A DNA stretch of 64,000 bases from Bradysia coprophila (GCF_014529535.1 NW_023504022.1:2228986-2292985); one strand, 5' to 3'; shown: positions 21,037 through 32,814, numbered from the stretch's first letter. Numbers and translations: made by a program. Notes: generated from the sequence alone by a model not told the origin.

Positions 21037-24000
21037 TACTATATTATAATGACGAGATGTTTGTCTTTCTGTCTGTTTGTCCGCTATTTACCGTCAAAAT
21101 GAAAGTTCAGAGCAAAAAAAAAAAAAAAAAAAACACTTTTTGATATGTTGTAGGGAATGGTCTGAAACGTGGAGAAAACGTGGTCCGGTGAAAAGTCTGT
21201 TCGGAGATAGTGAAGTTATGACTGTGGGGAGGTGGAAAATGGCAGAATCGATATAACTCGGTTATTTTGAGAGATGTAGCGTCGGTGGGGGAAGAAGAAA
21301 TGTTCCATTTATTGCGGTGAACAAAGTTGCAGAAGAAAGTTTTTTTCTAACTTTTCATCGGGAGGTGGTAGAGTGGATTTTATGGGTTTTTTTGAGGGTC
21401 TGGAAAATGTTTTAAATTGTGGAGCGACTGTTTTGGAAGGTGGTGAGGCGTGAGCGGGCTCAAATGAAAGGTATTGATGGTACGAAGCGAAGAAAAAAAA
21501 CTGGAAAAAAATTGGGGTCAATTTGTTGGAGTTGGAGCGGTAAGTAGGGTGTTTGACCACCAACGGGAACACGTTTGTAATTGCGGAGCGGCTGTTTTAG
21601 AAGCTAGAGGGGCGTGTGAGGGTTTCAACGAAAGGTAACAATCCTACGAATCGAGGAAAAAAAAATTTAGGAAATTCGGATCAATTTCGAGCGAGTGACA
21701 GCTCTCCAAGTGGGCCATTTTTGAGCTACTCCAACGTACAGTGATCGATGATGATTTTGAGTTTTTCTTTGGGTAAAATGGATTTGTTTTCGGGGAAAGT
21801 TGTATGGGTTTGAGGGGTGAGTGGTGTGGTTGAATAGAAGTGAACATGGTGTACGCTTTTATGTGTGAGTGACCACCCCCTCGATTTTTGTATCTTTGGC
21901 TGTGAAGCAGATAGAGAGTTCGTTTCTTCGGCAAAGTTGGTCGGTATTGAAAGAGTGGTTGTATGGAAGTGACCACAGTGTACGCTTTTGTGTGTGAGTG
22001 ACCACCCCCTCGATTTTTGTAACTTTTTATGTGAAGCAGATGGAAGCTTCGTTTCTTCGGAAAAGTTGTTGGTTATCGAAAGAGTTGTCTACTGAAAGTG
22101 ACCACAGTGTACGCTTTTAGGTAATAGTGACCACCCCCTCGATTTTTGCAACTTTTTGTGTGAAGCAGATGGAAAGTTGGTTTCTTCGACGAAGTTGTTG
22201 GTTAACGAAAGTGTTGTCCATTTATTGCGGGGAACAAAGTTGCAGAAGAAAGTTTTTTTCTAACTTTTCATCGGGAGGTGGTGGAGTGCATTTTATGGGT
22301 TTTTTTGAGGGTCTGGAAAATGTTTTAAATTGTGGAGCGGCTGTTTTGGAAGGTGGTGAGGCGTGTGAGACCTCAAATGAAAGGTATTGATGGTACGAAG
22401 CGAGTAAAAAAAATAGGAAAAAAATTGGGGTCAATTTGTTGGAGTTAAGGTGGTAAGTAGGGTGTTTGACCAACGGGAATCGAGGAAAAAAAATTTAGGA
22501 AATTCGGATCAATTTCGAGCGAGTGACAGCTCTCCAAGTGGGTCATTTCTGAGCTACTCCAACGTACAGTGATCGATGATGATTTTGAGTTTTTCTTTGA
22601 GAAAAATGGATTTGTTTTTGGTGAAAGTTGAATGGGTTTGAGGGGTGAGTGGTGTGGTTGAATAAAAGTGACCACAGTGTACGCTTTTGTGTGTGAGTGA
22701 CCACCCCCTCGATTTTTGTATCTTTTGCTGTGAAGCAGATAGAGAGTTGGTTTCTTCGGCAAAGTTGTTGGGTATTGAAAGAGTGGTTGTATGGAAGTGA
22801 CCACAGTGTACGCTTTTAGGTAATAGTGACCGCCCCCTCGATTTTTGTAACTTTTTGTGTGAAGCAGATGGAGAGTTGGTTTCTTCGGCAAAGTTGTTGG
22901 TTATCGAAAGAGTTGTCTACTGAAAGTGACCACAGTGTCCCCTTTTGTGTGTGAGTGACCACCCCCTCGATTTTTATAACTTTTTGTGTGAAGCAGATGG
23001 ACAGTTGGTTTCTTCGACGAAGTTGTTGGTTAACGAAAGTGTTGTCGTCTGAAAGTGACCACAGTGTACGCTTTTGTGTGTGAGTGATCACCCCCTCAAT
23101 TTTGTAAATTTTTGTGGGAAGCTGATGGAGAGTTGCTTTCTTTGGCAAAGTTGTTGGTTATCGAAAGATTTGTCGTTTGAAAGTGACCACAGTGTACACT
23201 TTTGTGTGTGAGTGACCACCACCTCGATTTTTGTAACTTTTTGTGTGAAGCAGATGGAAAGTTGGTTTCTTCGGCAAAGTTGTTGTTAATTGAGAGAGTG
23301 GTTGTGCAGAAGTGACCACAGTGTACACTTTTGTGTGTGAGTGACCACCCCCTCGATTTCTGTAACTTTTTGTGTGAAGCAGATGGAAAGTTGGTTTCTT
23401 CGGCAAAGTTGTTGGTTATCGAAAGTGTTGTCGACTGAAAGTGACCGCAGTGTACGCTTTTGTGTTTGAGTGACCACCCCCTCGATTTTTGTAACTTTTT
23501 ATGTGAAGCAGATGGAAAGTTGGTTTCTTCGACAAAGTTGTTGTTAATTGAGAGAGTGTTTGTGCAGAAGTGACCACAGTGTCCGCTTTTGTGTGTGAGT
23601 GACCACCCCCTCGATTTTTTTTAACTTTTTGTGTGAAGCAGATGGAAAGTTGGTTTCTTCGGCAAAGTTGTTGGTTATTGAAAGAGTGGTTGTATGGAAG
23701 TGACCACAGTGTCCGCTTTTGTGTGTGAGTGACCACCCCCTCGATTTTTGTAACTTTTTATGTGAAGCAGATGGAAAGTTGGTTTCTTCGGCAAAGTTGT
23801 TGGTTATTGAAAGAGTGGTTGTATGGAAGTGACCACAGTGTACGCTTTTAGGTAATAGTGACCACCCCCTCGATTTTTGTAACTTTTTGTGTGAAGGAGA
23901 TGGAAAGTTAGTTTCTTCGGCAAAGTTGTTCGGTATTGAAACAGTAGTTGTGGCGTGAGTTGTGGGAGTGTACGGGGTTCACCAAAAATCCATGGTTTTG

Positions 24001-24348
24001 AGCAGAGAGTAACACGGGAAGAGGTGTTTAGTTCGAAAAGGTGTAAGAATGGGGATTGCGGGGGTCCAGGGGGCGGCAGCCTCCTGCCATGAAAAATAAA
24101 TAATGAAAAGACGATATTAGGCGTTACAAAAGAAGAAGGTGATGTTTTGGACTACCTTTTCATAAGAATGTTTGAGCGGAGCGAAGCGATTTTCGTATAG
24201 CTCTTTAGCAGACTTAGAGTTGCTTTCGAATAGATGTTTGTCTGTAACAGGCTTTTTTCCGGAACAGGTGTTAGTCTCTAACAGGTGTCTGCCCGGTCTA
24301 GCTTGCTAGGATGCGACGTGGCACGAAGTGCCACAGGATGCAGACTAG
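21037..24348 (+). mobile_element. Helitron-like non-autonomous element, copy 2 (expanded)
   Basis: It starts directly after the CTAG of copy 1 with TACTATATTATAATGACGAG, so the two are head to tail with no host DNA between. It ends with the same GTGGCACGAAGTGCCAC hairpin and CTAG at 24345-24348. The first about 1.1 kb is nearly identical to copy 1. Then a block of the 5' part (about 22207-22480, from CCATTTATTGCGG) is repeated internally and followed by a longer 129-bp array. It is about 3.3 kb with no Rep/helicase. Confidence 0.82.
21838..23940 (+). repeat. 129-bp minisatellite inside Helitron copy 2
   Basis: Two blocks of the same unit as in copy 1 lie at about 21838-22215 and 22665-23940, interrupted by a repeated piece of the element's 5' region at 22207-22480. 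The second block has about ten units, some shortened (for example TTGTTAATTGAGAGAGTG variants at 23280 and 23535). Variants are shared between neighbouring units, which fits expansion by unequal exchange or replication slippage. Confidence 0.88.
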
Positions 24349-25355
24349 TCTAAGCTCGTTATAGTAGCGACATCCATTTTACGGTTAAGAATAAAATGTG
24401 TGTACAAATTATTGGATGAATTATATTTTGTGTCATAAGAATGTCGATTATTTTCAATTCACACCAGATGATTCTGTGCCCGCACGTTAGTAAGCGGGCA
24501 TGACGCAAGTCCACTACCAAAAATGTTTTAACAAAAATTTTTTGAGGACGGCGGAGCATATTTACAGCAACTTTTTGACTTCCCCTCTTAACTCAAACTA
24601 GAATATCTGGAATCTAGGAAGCCATACGAATTCAACGAGCTATCACACGTTACTGCAGCTTCAAAATTGGCCGAGATATTGAACTTCGAAATATTGATGT
24701 TTGTACGAAAATAAGCAAAATTTCGTTTTTTCCGATAACTGAAATCGCCTACGTTAGTTAGTTACTTAGTTAGTTCCTATGGAAAAGTGGATCCAGCAAC
24801 TCCTAAACGTTTCAATAGATTTTCCTGAAATTTTGGTTATAGGCTAATAATGGCCCAAAAATAAGAATGGAATTTTCAAAAGTTGGAAAAAAAACAGATC
24901 TTGGGAGCTGGAGCTCCCCAAAGTCTCCATACAAATGCCATATAAAAGCCAATTTGTATATGTGTGTGTGAGTTGAGTTGTATAAATTTTGTTGCATGAT
25001 ATTGATGGTAATGTGGTGAATGGTGTGTGTTGTTTCGGGATGTATTTCTTGTTGGAAATTGGTGGGATCATTAAGTATTAACTTCCACTAGGTCGGTTCC
25101 TAAATTTTGGGATGACCGATGATTCCTCTGGCACTTCCTAACTTCCATCGGATTTTTTATGGATTTAGGTTATTTTCGACATGAGTGAGATGTTCCAAGG
25201 TTGGTTCCTAAATTTTGGGATGACAGATGATTCCTCTGGCACTTCCTAACTTCGATCGGATTTTTTGATGGATTTGGGTTATTTTCGAAATAAGTGAGGT
25301 GTACCAAGATTGATTTCTAGATTTTCAGATTCAGACTGATTTCTCTAGAATTTTT
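24349..25355. other. Intergenic repeat-derived sequence
   Basis: 24820-24960 contains AGGCTAATAATGGCCCAAAA, also found at 40580. 25080-25330 holds a tandem duplication of a segment with GGTTCCTAAATTTTGGGATG and TCCTCTGGCACTTCCTAACT (about 110 bp apart). No gene was seen. Confidence 0.55.
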
Positions 25356-26217
25356 AGCCCCGTACGAAGTACGAAGGGGCTTATAGGATTACGATGCCGT
25401 GTGTAATTGATGGAATTCGAAGCAGACGGTAAGGGCAAAGTGTTTGCCTATGTTCATAGATGACGAATCCGCAATAAAAATTTGGGCCGTCTGTCCGTCT
25501 GTCCGTCACGTCGATATCTTGAGTAAATCAAATCCGATTTCAAAAAAAAAAAATCCCTGAAAGATAGTCATAATAGTGAGGCTAAGTTCGAAGATGGGCA
25601 TATTCGGGTCGGCCCTTCGTGAGTTAGGGCCACCTAAGTGATTTAAGGTCTTTTGGTGATATTTATGGCAAAATAAACGATGGAAATGTAAATGACACGG
25701 CAAATGATAGGTATTGTCAATACCAATCCAGGAAAAAAAAGTTTTTAAAAATCGGTTGAGTGGACCGTGAGTTAGGGCCTTAGAAGTGAAAAGCTACTAG
25801 GGCCCTATGTGTATTTTACATAGAACTCAAGTAAATTTCATTCGTTTTTCGTAATTTTTGTTTGATTTGGAAGGTAATCGAAGGCCGAATAGAAAGTTGT
25901 TGAAAAAAAATTAAATTTGGGTCCTTGGACTAAGGCCACTACTTAGGCCTATGTGTATTTATACTCAATAAATTAAAATTTTAGGGCTATTTCAAATTTT
26001 TGTTTTATTTGAAAGGAACGTCGTACGGGGCTTCGTAATTGCGCTATGCGCAATTTCTAAGATGTACACATTACATAATAATTTTACTTTAACTACTTTA
26101 ACCGGCGCATAGGCTTACGGTCAAAGTAGGGTGACAGACGCACTAGGGTCACGTACGCAATAGATATACGGGTTTGTACGGGGCTCAGTCGCAGCAAACG
26201 CTCCGACTGTTCTGATG
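25356..26217 (+). mobile_element. Helentron-like non-autonomous element, copy 2 (full)
   Basis: The 5' end is AGCCCCGTACGAAGTACG preceded by TTTTT. A GTCTGTCC microsatellite lies at about 25487-25508. CGTACGGGGCTTCG is at 26031, a second GTACGGGGCTCAG is at 26177-26189, and the terminal stem AGTCGCAGCAAACGCTCCGA then CT is followed by GTTCTGATG. The 11-bp subterminal inverted repeat (AGCCCCGTACG / CGTACGGGGCT), microsatellite and 3' stem-loop match the described layout of Helentron-associated (DINE-1/HINE type) elements. It is about 860 bp and has no ORF. Confidence 0.78.
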
Positions 26218-26286
26218 GCTCGTTTTTAATTTCCATAAGGTTTTTTGATGTTGTCGAAATGACATACTTACAAAAGTGGTGATATC

Positions 26287-26565
26287 AGTCAAAAAACCCT
26301 TAAAGGGTAAACGTGACGCAAGTCCTTTATCTTATTTACAAAATAACTGATATCGCTGAGGATGACGCTTTGTGCGTCGTACGCAAAAGTTTTATCAACA
26401 AAAAATTGACTCAAAAAATGTGTGAAAGACAATTTTACAACAAGAAATTTGCGTCACAAGTGGCAGATGTTGAGGAACGTATTGTTAGGAAATGGTTGAA
26501 AAATGTATTGAAAGAATTTAAACGAAAGAAAACCGAATCATCTGCCACTTGTAGCGCAGTTACGG
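26287..26565. mobile_element. Copy of the long-arm GTGACGCAAGTCC MITE (one arm)
   Basis: It matches the left arm and centre of the element at 41136-41546 (CAGTCAAAAAACCCTTAAAG, GTGACGCAAGTCC, ACTGATATCGCTGAGG, GTGGCAGATGTTGAGGAACG). The right arm breaks off after ATCATCTGCCACTTG. No gene is meant by the 85-residue frame that runs through it. Confidence 0.75.
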
Positions 26566-27044
26566 CGTGAATGGAAGGACGATCACCTGTCACGACAGAC
26601 TCTTCAATAAAAAATTTTATTTTTAAATTTCATACCCCATTTGGCACCAGTACCTTCATTTTGTCAAAGCAATTTTTTAATGTGCGTTGTGTCTCCCCTG
26701 CAAAATCCGGAAGCCTCAGAATCTGTAACCCACAAAAAACAGTAAAACTTCTTCGATTGTTACGCAAGATTCTAGTGATTGTTATGGCAAATGGGCGGAC
26801 TAATTTTAATAGGAGAATTGTCAAAAAGCCTCCAAATTTTCACACATTGAAAGGTGTACACTCGTATGTGTTGTGTGTTTTAACACACACGAAGAAAGCA
26901 TGCCAGGAGTTAACGAAAGAAATGTAAAGCCTCCAAATATTTTCTAGTGTTAGGAGTAATGCTATGGGTGCTGCGATTTCTTTCACTATAAGTTTATTGT
27001 TTCATTTATTTTGTGATAGAAAGTCAAAAGCTCAGATCAAATTG

Positions 27045-27050
27045 TTTATT
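27045..27050 (-). promoter_or_regulatory. Candidate poly(A) signal for the SLC22 gene
   Basis: AATAAA on the minus strand, about 50 bases after the stop at 27101. It is well placed for 3' end formation. Confidence 0.55.
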
Positions 27051-27100
27051 TTCCATTTATCTTTAATCGTCAGTATTATATACGTATGTTTTGTCGGCAG

Positions 27101-29048
27101 TCAACTTCCTTCCTTTTTTTTCTTTCCGAAATTTTCGCCATCTTCTAGGGTTTCCGGTAACGGCGCACCATTTGTTTCCGGCAAAAAGAATAACAAACAC
27201 ATACCAGTTAATGATGCTACACCGAAAATAACTGGCGGCAACCAGTGGTGGGTCGCTGACAGACCAGCAACAAATGGAGCGACCATGCTACCGAATCTGG
27301 CAACCATCGATGCGGTTCCGACACCAATATTTCGGACAACTAATTTTTGAATTTTTGTATTAGTTGCAAAGATTTGTGCTCAAATTCAAACGGCTACCAC
27401 GGTAACCGTTACGATTTTGATAAGTCTAAACGGCCAAACTCACCTGTTGGAAACAATTCACAAGCATACAAATATGCCGTAGGAAATGAGATAGTAACTC
27501 CAACCAAGCCAATAGATGACAGTGCAATAATTGCTCCTGATTCGGTTGCTGGAATAAAAGCTATAGACAGCATTGATATACCGACCAAGGCATTCGCATA
27601 AATCATCGATTTCTTTCGACCGAATCGTCTCATTGTGTAAATGCAGGATAAAGTTCCTGGCAAACCCATTATCGCAGATATGGCTACGTTCATGTATATA
27701 TTTCCAACCGCTTGTCCGATGTACTGGGCTAGACCGAAAAACCCTAAACCACAGACCATCCAATTGAAACACATGCATATGGTTTTAGTGCGCATATTCG
27801 GCGTACGAAACAAATCCCAAATATTTCCCTTCGATTGTGTGGAGTGTTCCGACGTTAATTGCTTCTTGTAGGCAATAAGATTTCGATGAATATCTTCGGT
27901 GGGCAGCTTATTCATTCGTGCCGATTTTTCCAAAACTTTTGACGCCTCGTCGATTCGGCCGACGGTGAAGAGCCATCGCGGCGATTCTGGAACTAACCAA
28001 TAGTACGAAATCAAAATGATCGAAGGCAGCGATAATGCTAATTGAAGGTACCGCCAGTCACGAATAAAATAGGCGAAACCTGGTAACGTTAGATGTCCAA
28101 AATTGAATGGAATTTGGTAGAAAATTGAGATTACTTCACGCCATTGGACGCCAGTTATTTCCATGACTAAAACAAAACTGAAATAGATGAAGTTATTGCA
28201 GATGGCTTCTGCATGAATGTATAACAAAGACAATCAATTTAACCTTGTTGTCATTGATCCTCCAGTCGCCACAGCATTTACAAACCGCAACAAGCAAAAG
28301 AGCCAGAACCAAGGAGAAAATGATGTGGCTACTCCACTTATTAACTGTAGAAACACAGCCACTACTAGTGGAATCCGTCGACCAAATCTAGGAAGACATT
28401 TATTACCAAAGTCTACCAGCCAGTGGATAGAATATTTAGGTTCTTAGGAAGATAGACCGTACTACGGTGTACATTTAGCATTAACTCACTTGTCTGCTAG
28501 GGTACCAAATAGAATGCTTCCGACCAATATTCCGGACATAAAAATTGTTTGTGCAGTGTTCGCCCAGTGTTCATTCTGGCAAACTAAATCAAACGTCGTG
28601 ATAATTGTTTCGCTAAATACCGAACGATCGTATTCGTATTCGGCACAGTCCGGCGAGCATTTTTCGATCGAATAATTGGCACACTTAAAATTCGGATTCG
28701 GAGCCAGAAAAATTGTGCTCATCTAAAATGTAGGTTGCATTTCCATAAATTGAAAAATTTGTTTTGGTTGCAAAATTACTTGATGCCATGCCACTGGAAA
28801 TTTGACAAGGAACACTGTGGCGCAAACAATAATGTGCCATTTTCCGAATTGCCCCATCGCTTGCTGAATGGGGTCACCTTTAAACTTTTCGTCACCATCG
28901 ACCCTTTGGGCTGTGAAATGTGCGTTCAATTAAACTAGATTCATGATTAAATTCTGATTAAGTAGCAAGTGGCGCCAACTAATTTCGATAGAAAACAAAG
29001 TGGCCAAAGTTGCCGAACGTTTGCTGAAAAATACTTACGGCTATTCAT
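27101..29048 (-). CDS. SLC22 family organic cation transporter-like protein
   Basis: Six minus-strand exons: 29048-29039, 28910-28780, 28722-28490, 28387-28244, 28177-27444 and 27339-27101, giving 496 residues. The tiny first exon supplies only MNS plus one base (ATGAATAGCC|GTAAGT) and joins TTTCACAG|CC in phase. Without it the frame has no ATG. The protein has the SLC22 plan: TM1, a Cys-containing extracellular loop (SIEKCSPDCAEYEYDRSVF), TM2 with the MFS signature GTLADKFGRRIPL, VPESPRWL after TM6, a second signature MRRFGRKKS, and ELFPTVVRNIGVGTASMVAR before TM11. About twelve membrane segments are present, as in this MFS family of plasma-membrane transporters for organic cations, carnitine and similar compounds. 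The substrate cannot be told. Length is slightly under the usual about 550. Confidence 0.92.
28998..29032 (+). repeat. 35-base exact copy of an AFG3L2 coding segment
   Basis: The sequence beginning AAGTGGCCAAAGTTGCCGAA is identical over 35 bases to 40053-40087 in the last exon of AFG3L2, in the same plus orientation. It lies in intron 1 of the SLC22 gene, antisense to it. It ends exactly where the donor hexamer GTAAGT (29038-29033 on the minus strand) begins. It is too long to be chance. Confidence 0.9.
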
Positions 29049-30109
29049 CTTTTAAGGACTAAAAAATTAAGGACAGGCTCTGGGAAATATGGTTCTTTAT
29101 ATAGTAAGATGTCTGTTTAAACAATAGAAGTACAAGATTTGAAATCAACCGATTAAAAATACTTTGTTCGATGGATGTAATGGACCCGATAATAATACTG
29201 GTTGCCGTCTGCAACAGATTAAAGTGTCGAACCAACTAATTTCGATAAAACCCAGGAGATGCTTTATTCAAACGATGTGAGACCGTTTATATTGAAGTGT
29301 TTACAGGGTTAACAACATTTAATGTCACATGGCACTTTTTATACTGATAGATGGAAGTGATAGACCCGATAATAATACTGGTCGTGTAGTTTCGATAGTG
29401 TATACCTTTCTGAAGTGGTATCAAACAGTGACCGTTAATATAAATCTCAATCAGTTAACGTAAGTCTAGTGGGAATTCGGCGTATTAAGTAATTCCATAT
29501 AAAAACCTAGTCAATCAATACATGTTATTCTGACACCAGAAAATACCGAAAAATATATGTCCCAAAATTTGTTATGGAAAAGTCTGTCCAATCATTGGCA
29601 ATGCCCTCTCTAGCATCAGAGGGTATTGGGAAACATATTAACGTGAATAATTAGTTGAGAATTTAAAGTTTTTTCACATGAAAATAAGCTGCAGAGCTAA
29701 TTTTTACGAAAATTTGAACTGGCCTTGAAAATCCGAAACATGGCACCGTGGCGTTGTCATTTTTTAACAAAATAGTTCCAGTCAACTTAGAATCCAACAT
29801 TTATGATTTGTAGAAAATTTAACTCATCAACACTCTTTTGGCATCTTTTATCCTACATTGTCCAATGTTCTGAAAGAACAGGTTTCTTCTGAGTTGATCA
29901 AAATTTCTGTGTGGCACACCAGCTAGGTTTCAAAAAGTCTATAATGACGATTTCAAATTAAGACTAGGCTAACGTTGTTTATATCGCAAAGTGTAAACGT
30001 CTTAACCTGGCCTTAACAACAACTCTTCAAGTTGAACTTTTACACAATGTAATGAGTGCGTTATTTCAGAACCTTGACATTACCAATGTAAATATTACGT
30101 CCAAAATAT
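29049..30109. other. Upstream of the SLC22 gene, no gene seen
   Basis: A repeated phrase containing GATAGACCCGATAATAATAC occurs near 29181 and 29359. Another (TTCTGAAAGAACAGGTT) at 29868 belongs to a dispersed family also at 35450 and 36060. The SLC22 promoter should be here, but no motif can be assigned. Confidence 0.45.
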
Positions 30110-30370
30110 TTAAACCCTGAAGGTAATGCAAATCCACAAAAACACACGGAGCCCAACTTTAAGGTGAAGCTGTGGTGAATTTTTTACTGTATATCGATAC
30201 ACATAATGCACACAACATGCTGTCTTATCAACATAGGAAATTAACCCGAAACTTGGGTTCCGTAAAGTTTGTGATCCGCTGAGTATTTGGCTTTTCAGTG
30301 CTTGCTTATATACTTTGATTAAAGACCGGAAATGTTTCAACTCAATTGAACCGTTACGCAAATATCGTTC
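30110..30370. repeat. Dispersed repeat (GGTAATGCAAATCCACAAAAA)
   Basis: CTGAAGGTAATGCAAATCCA at 30117 and GTTCCGTAAAGTTTGTGATC at 30260 recur at about 35670 and 35964. It is an interspersed non-coding element. Its boundaries are not resolved. Confidence 0.5.
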
Positions 30371-30637
30371 AACTACGGTTGATCGTCAGTGTTTCCATTA
30401 ATTTGCCATTGAGTGACACATTTTAATTAAACATTGTAGTTCAATCAATAACAAGAAAATTTATGACTTCGTTTACATTTCATGTGATTGAGTTTACCTA
30501 ACAAACGTAAATTGTATAGAGTCTAGCAAATAATTGCATTCCAACGACACAACTACTTCAACAAGACTCTTTACATGCGTGCGGATCGAAAATCGTTCGT
30601 TACATTCAAACCTTGATTTGTCACGTTTCCTCCTATC

Positions 30638-31179
30638 TAAGGCTCGGAACGGGTTCGGGTTGACCTGATCAGTTCAGGTTATGACCCGAACCGGTTTTAG
30701 ACCCGAGCCTGAACTAAGACTTCGGGTTCAACCCGAACTTGACCCGAACCTGAATTTTCGATTTCTGGTTCAAACCGAAGCCGACTCGAACCAGAAGTTA
30801 TTCAACCCGAACTTGACCCGAATTTGAATTTCCATTTCGGGTTTGACCCGAACCTGATCTGAACCCGAATTTTTCAAATAGATCAGGTCCGGTTCGGGTG
30901 ACCCGAAAATTTTACACTAAAAAATGACAAAAATTTCGGGTTAACCCGAACCGGACCTGATTTATTTGAAGATCTCGGGTTCAGAACAGGTTCGGGTCAA
31001 ACCCGAAATGGAAATTCGGGTTCGGGTCAAGTTCGGCTTGACTAACTTCGGGTTCGGTTTGAACCAAAAATCGAAAATTCAGGTTCGGGTCAAGTTCGGG
31101 TTGAACCCGAATTCTTAGTTCAGGTTCGGGTCAAGATCAGGTTCGGGTTCCGGTCTGACCGAAACCGTTCCGAGCCTTA
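30638..31179. mobile_element. hAT-type foldback element packed with TTCGGGTTGAACCCGAA motifs
   Basis: Ends TAAGGCTCGGAACGG...CCGTTCCGAGCCTTA are flanked by the exact 8-bp direct repeat CTCCTATC (30630-30637 and 31180-31187). Nearly the whole 542 bp consists of variants of GGTTCGGGTTGAACCCGAAC and ACCCGAACCTGA, so the element can fold on itself throughout. No ORF is present. The 8-bp duplication indicates hAT-type insertion. Confidence 0.9.
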
Positions 31180-31199
31180 CTCCTATCCCTACTTATGTA

Positions 31200-31350
31200 A
31201 ATGACTATTTCATCTTTCAAGCACTACTTTCGACGCCCTCATAATGTAAAATCTTTTAATTCAATAAGAAGATGAAAAGTAGAGTTTTTGATTTAATTTT
31301 GTTGATCCGAGACGGAGCCGAGGTCAATAAACACACGACAACGAGACTCT
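31200..31350. repeat. Copy of the CTTCGCCTCAGATCAACAA family (diverged)
   Basis: GACGCCCTCATAATGTAAAA, GATGAAAAGTAGAGTTTTTG and TTGATCCGAGACGGAGCC are the reverse complement of the blocks at 17385-17525. The copy lies directly after the hAT element. Confidence 0.55.
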
Positions 31351-32814
31351 TTATTTTTAGTCAAATACCATTGAGTAAGTCTTAGACTAAAAATATGATA
31401 TGAGTAAAGTTGTCATTGCTTCTATTTCTCGTTCAAATAATAACACTGAAACTTTGTTTTTATTTGTCTATTCGAAGAATGGTTTAACTGCCTCAACACT
31501 GACTCTGCGAGAGTTGGTGATTATTTTTGGTGTTTAGAATTTCGAGTCTCAAATTTAACGGAAGAATTTGTGGGTGTCCGCTGTAAATCATTACTAATGA
31601 GTCATTAGGCCACTACCCACCACTACCCATGCTTAAATAAAGGTACTGCTAAGATAGCTGGAAAGGGTAACAATAATTTTATCTGATAGAAATATTGTTT
31701 AGAGGATTTAAAGGCTCTCTGTACTTTTACGAAACATTTAACAAAAAAATTGTTTAACTGCCACAGTTATACAAGAGGTTCTTACTTCAGAGATTATAAA
31801 TCACTGTTCACAGTAAGTCACAGTCCGTAAATCCAACCTAAATTAAGACAACGCAGCCCGAATTAACACACACTGATTTTATGTTTTCAAAAGACTTCTT
31901 TTTGTTCACTCCAATAACTCACTATAAAGAGTTTCACTGCACGAACAACTCACCATTTTCAAAAACAGGAAAATCCTTTTTCTTTGTATCAGTTTCAGGT
32001 TTTGTCATTGTATCAGCCATTTGTACAAAAATCAATTTTCTCAAACTTAAGTTCGAAAAAATCGTCTTCTCTAAACACAATTTGAAATTAAACTCATTTC
32101 CAACTAACGTTAGTATTTCAATCTTAATTTTTAAACTGATTCAATATTGAGACTGTGGATGACATTAAAGTATAAAGTTTTCACTCAATTTACGTTTTAT
32201 GAATTTTGAACTGTTAAGAACGTGGTATACGTGGTGAAATATCGTTAACTAGCTGCTCAGATTAATGAAACGTTTTCTTTTTCAATTATTTAAACAAAAG
32301 AAGAAAAATTTATGCAATCGAACAGAAACGACATTAAATCTGGAGAAAATTAACTTTTATGACCGTTACGTGTACTTCTGGAACTTCAATTGAGCACTAA
32401 ATTTTATTTTAAAATAATTTCGTTCATTTTTATACCTATCAATAATAAAGCACTACATCCAACTCTCAGTATAGCTTCAAGTACATAAATAATATTTTAT
32501 TATCATTTACATTGCAATAATAGTATAGAGATATAACTAAATTGGAATTGATGCTACGAACGAGAATAATAAGTATTATTGTTAAATTGAGCTTTCATCT
32601 GAAGCATATAAACAATAAACAATCAATTACCGAGGTATGCTAACTGAAACTATAATTAGAGAATAAGCTATAGTGCAACAAACTATTGGGCTAATAACCT
32701 AATGCTGATTTGAGAGACCCGAACTGAATGAAAAATGTTGTCATTAGCACTCTGTCCGCATCTTTTCTAGTTAAATTGATTAAAGTGAGATCTAAAATAT
32801 TGACTTAAATGAAC
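31351..32814. other. AT-rich intergenic sequence
   Basis: Very AT-rich with only short frames. No RNA gene or repeat was recognised. Confidence 0.45.

Noticed and set aside
19622-23736. Many minus-strand frames of 60-148 codons as possible repeat proteins
   Set aside because: They follow the 129-bp satellite whose length is divisible by three. They have no conserved ends and break at mutated units.
19818-23940. Regular repeats as a possible CRISPR-like array
   Set aside because: Units are 129 bp without unique spacers, lie within Helitrons in a eukaryotic genome, and no cas genes exist.
26313-26570. 85-codon frame ending in CSAVTA
   Set aside because: It is the arm of a foldback MITE also present at 41136-41546, where the same frame is broken.
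27347-27871. Plus-strand frames over the SLC22 exons
   Set aside because: They are shadows of the transporter coding sequence on the other strand.
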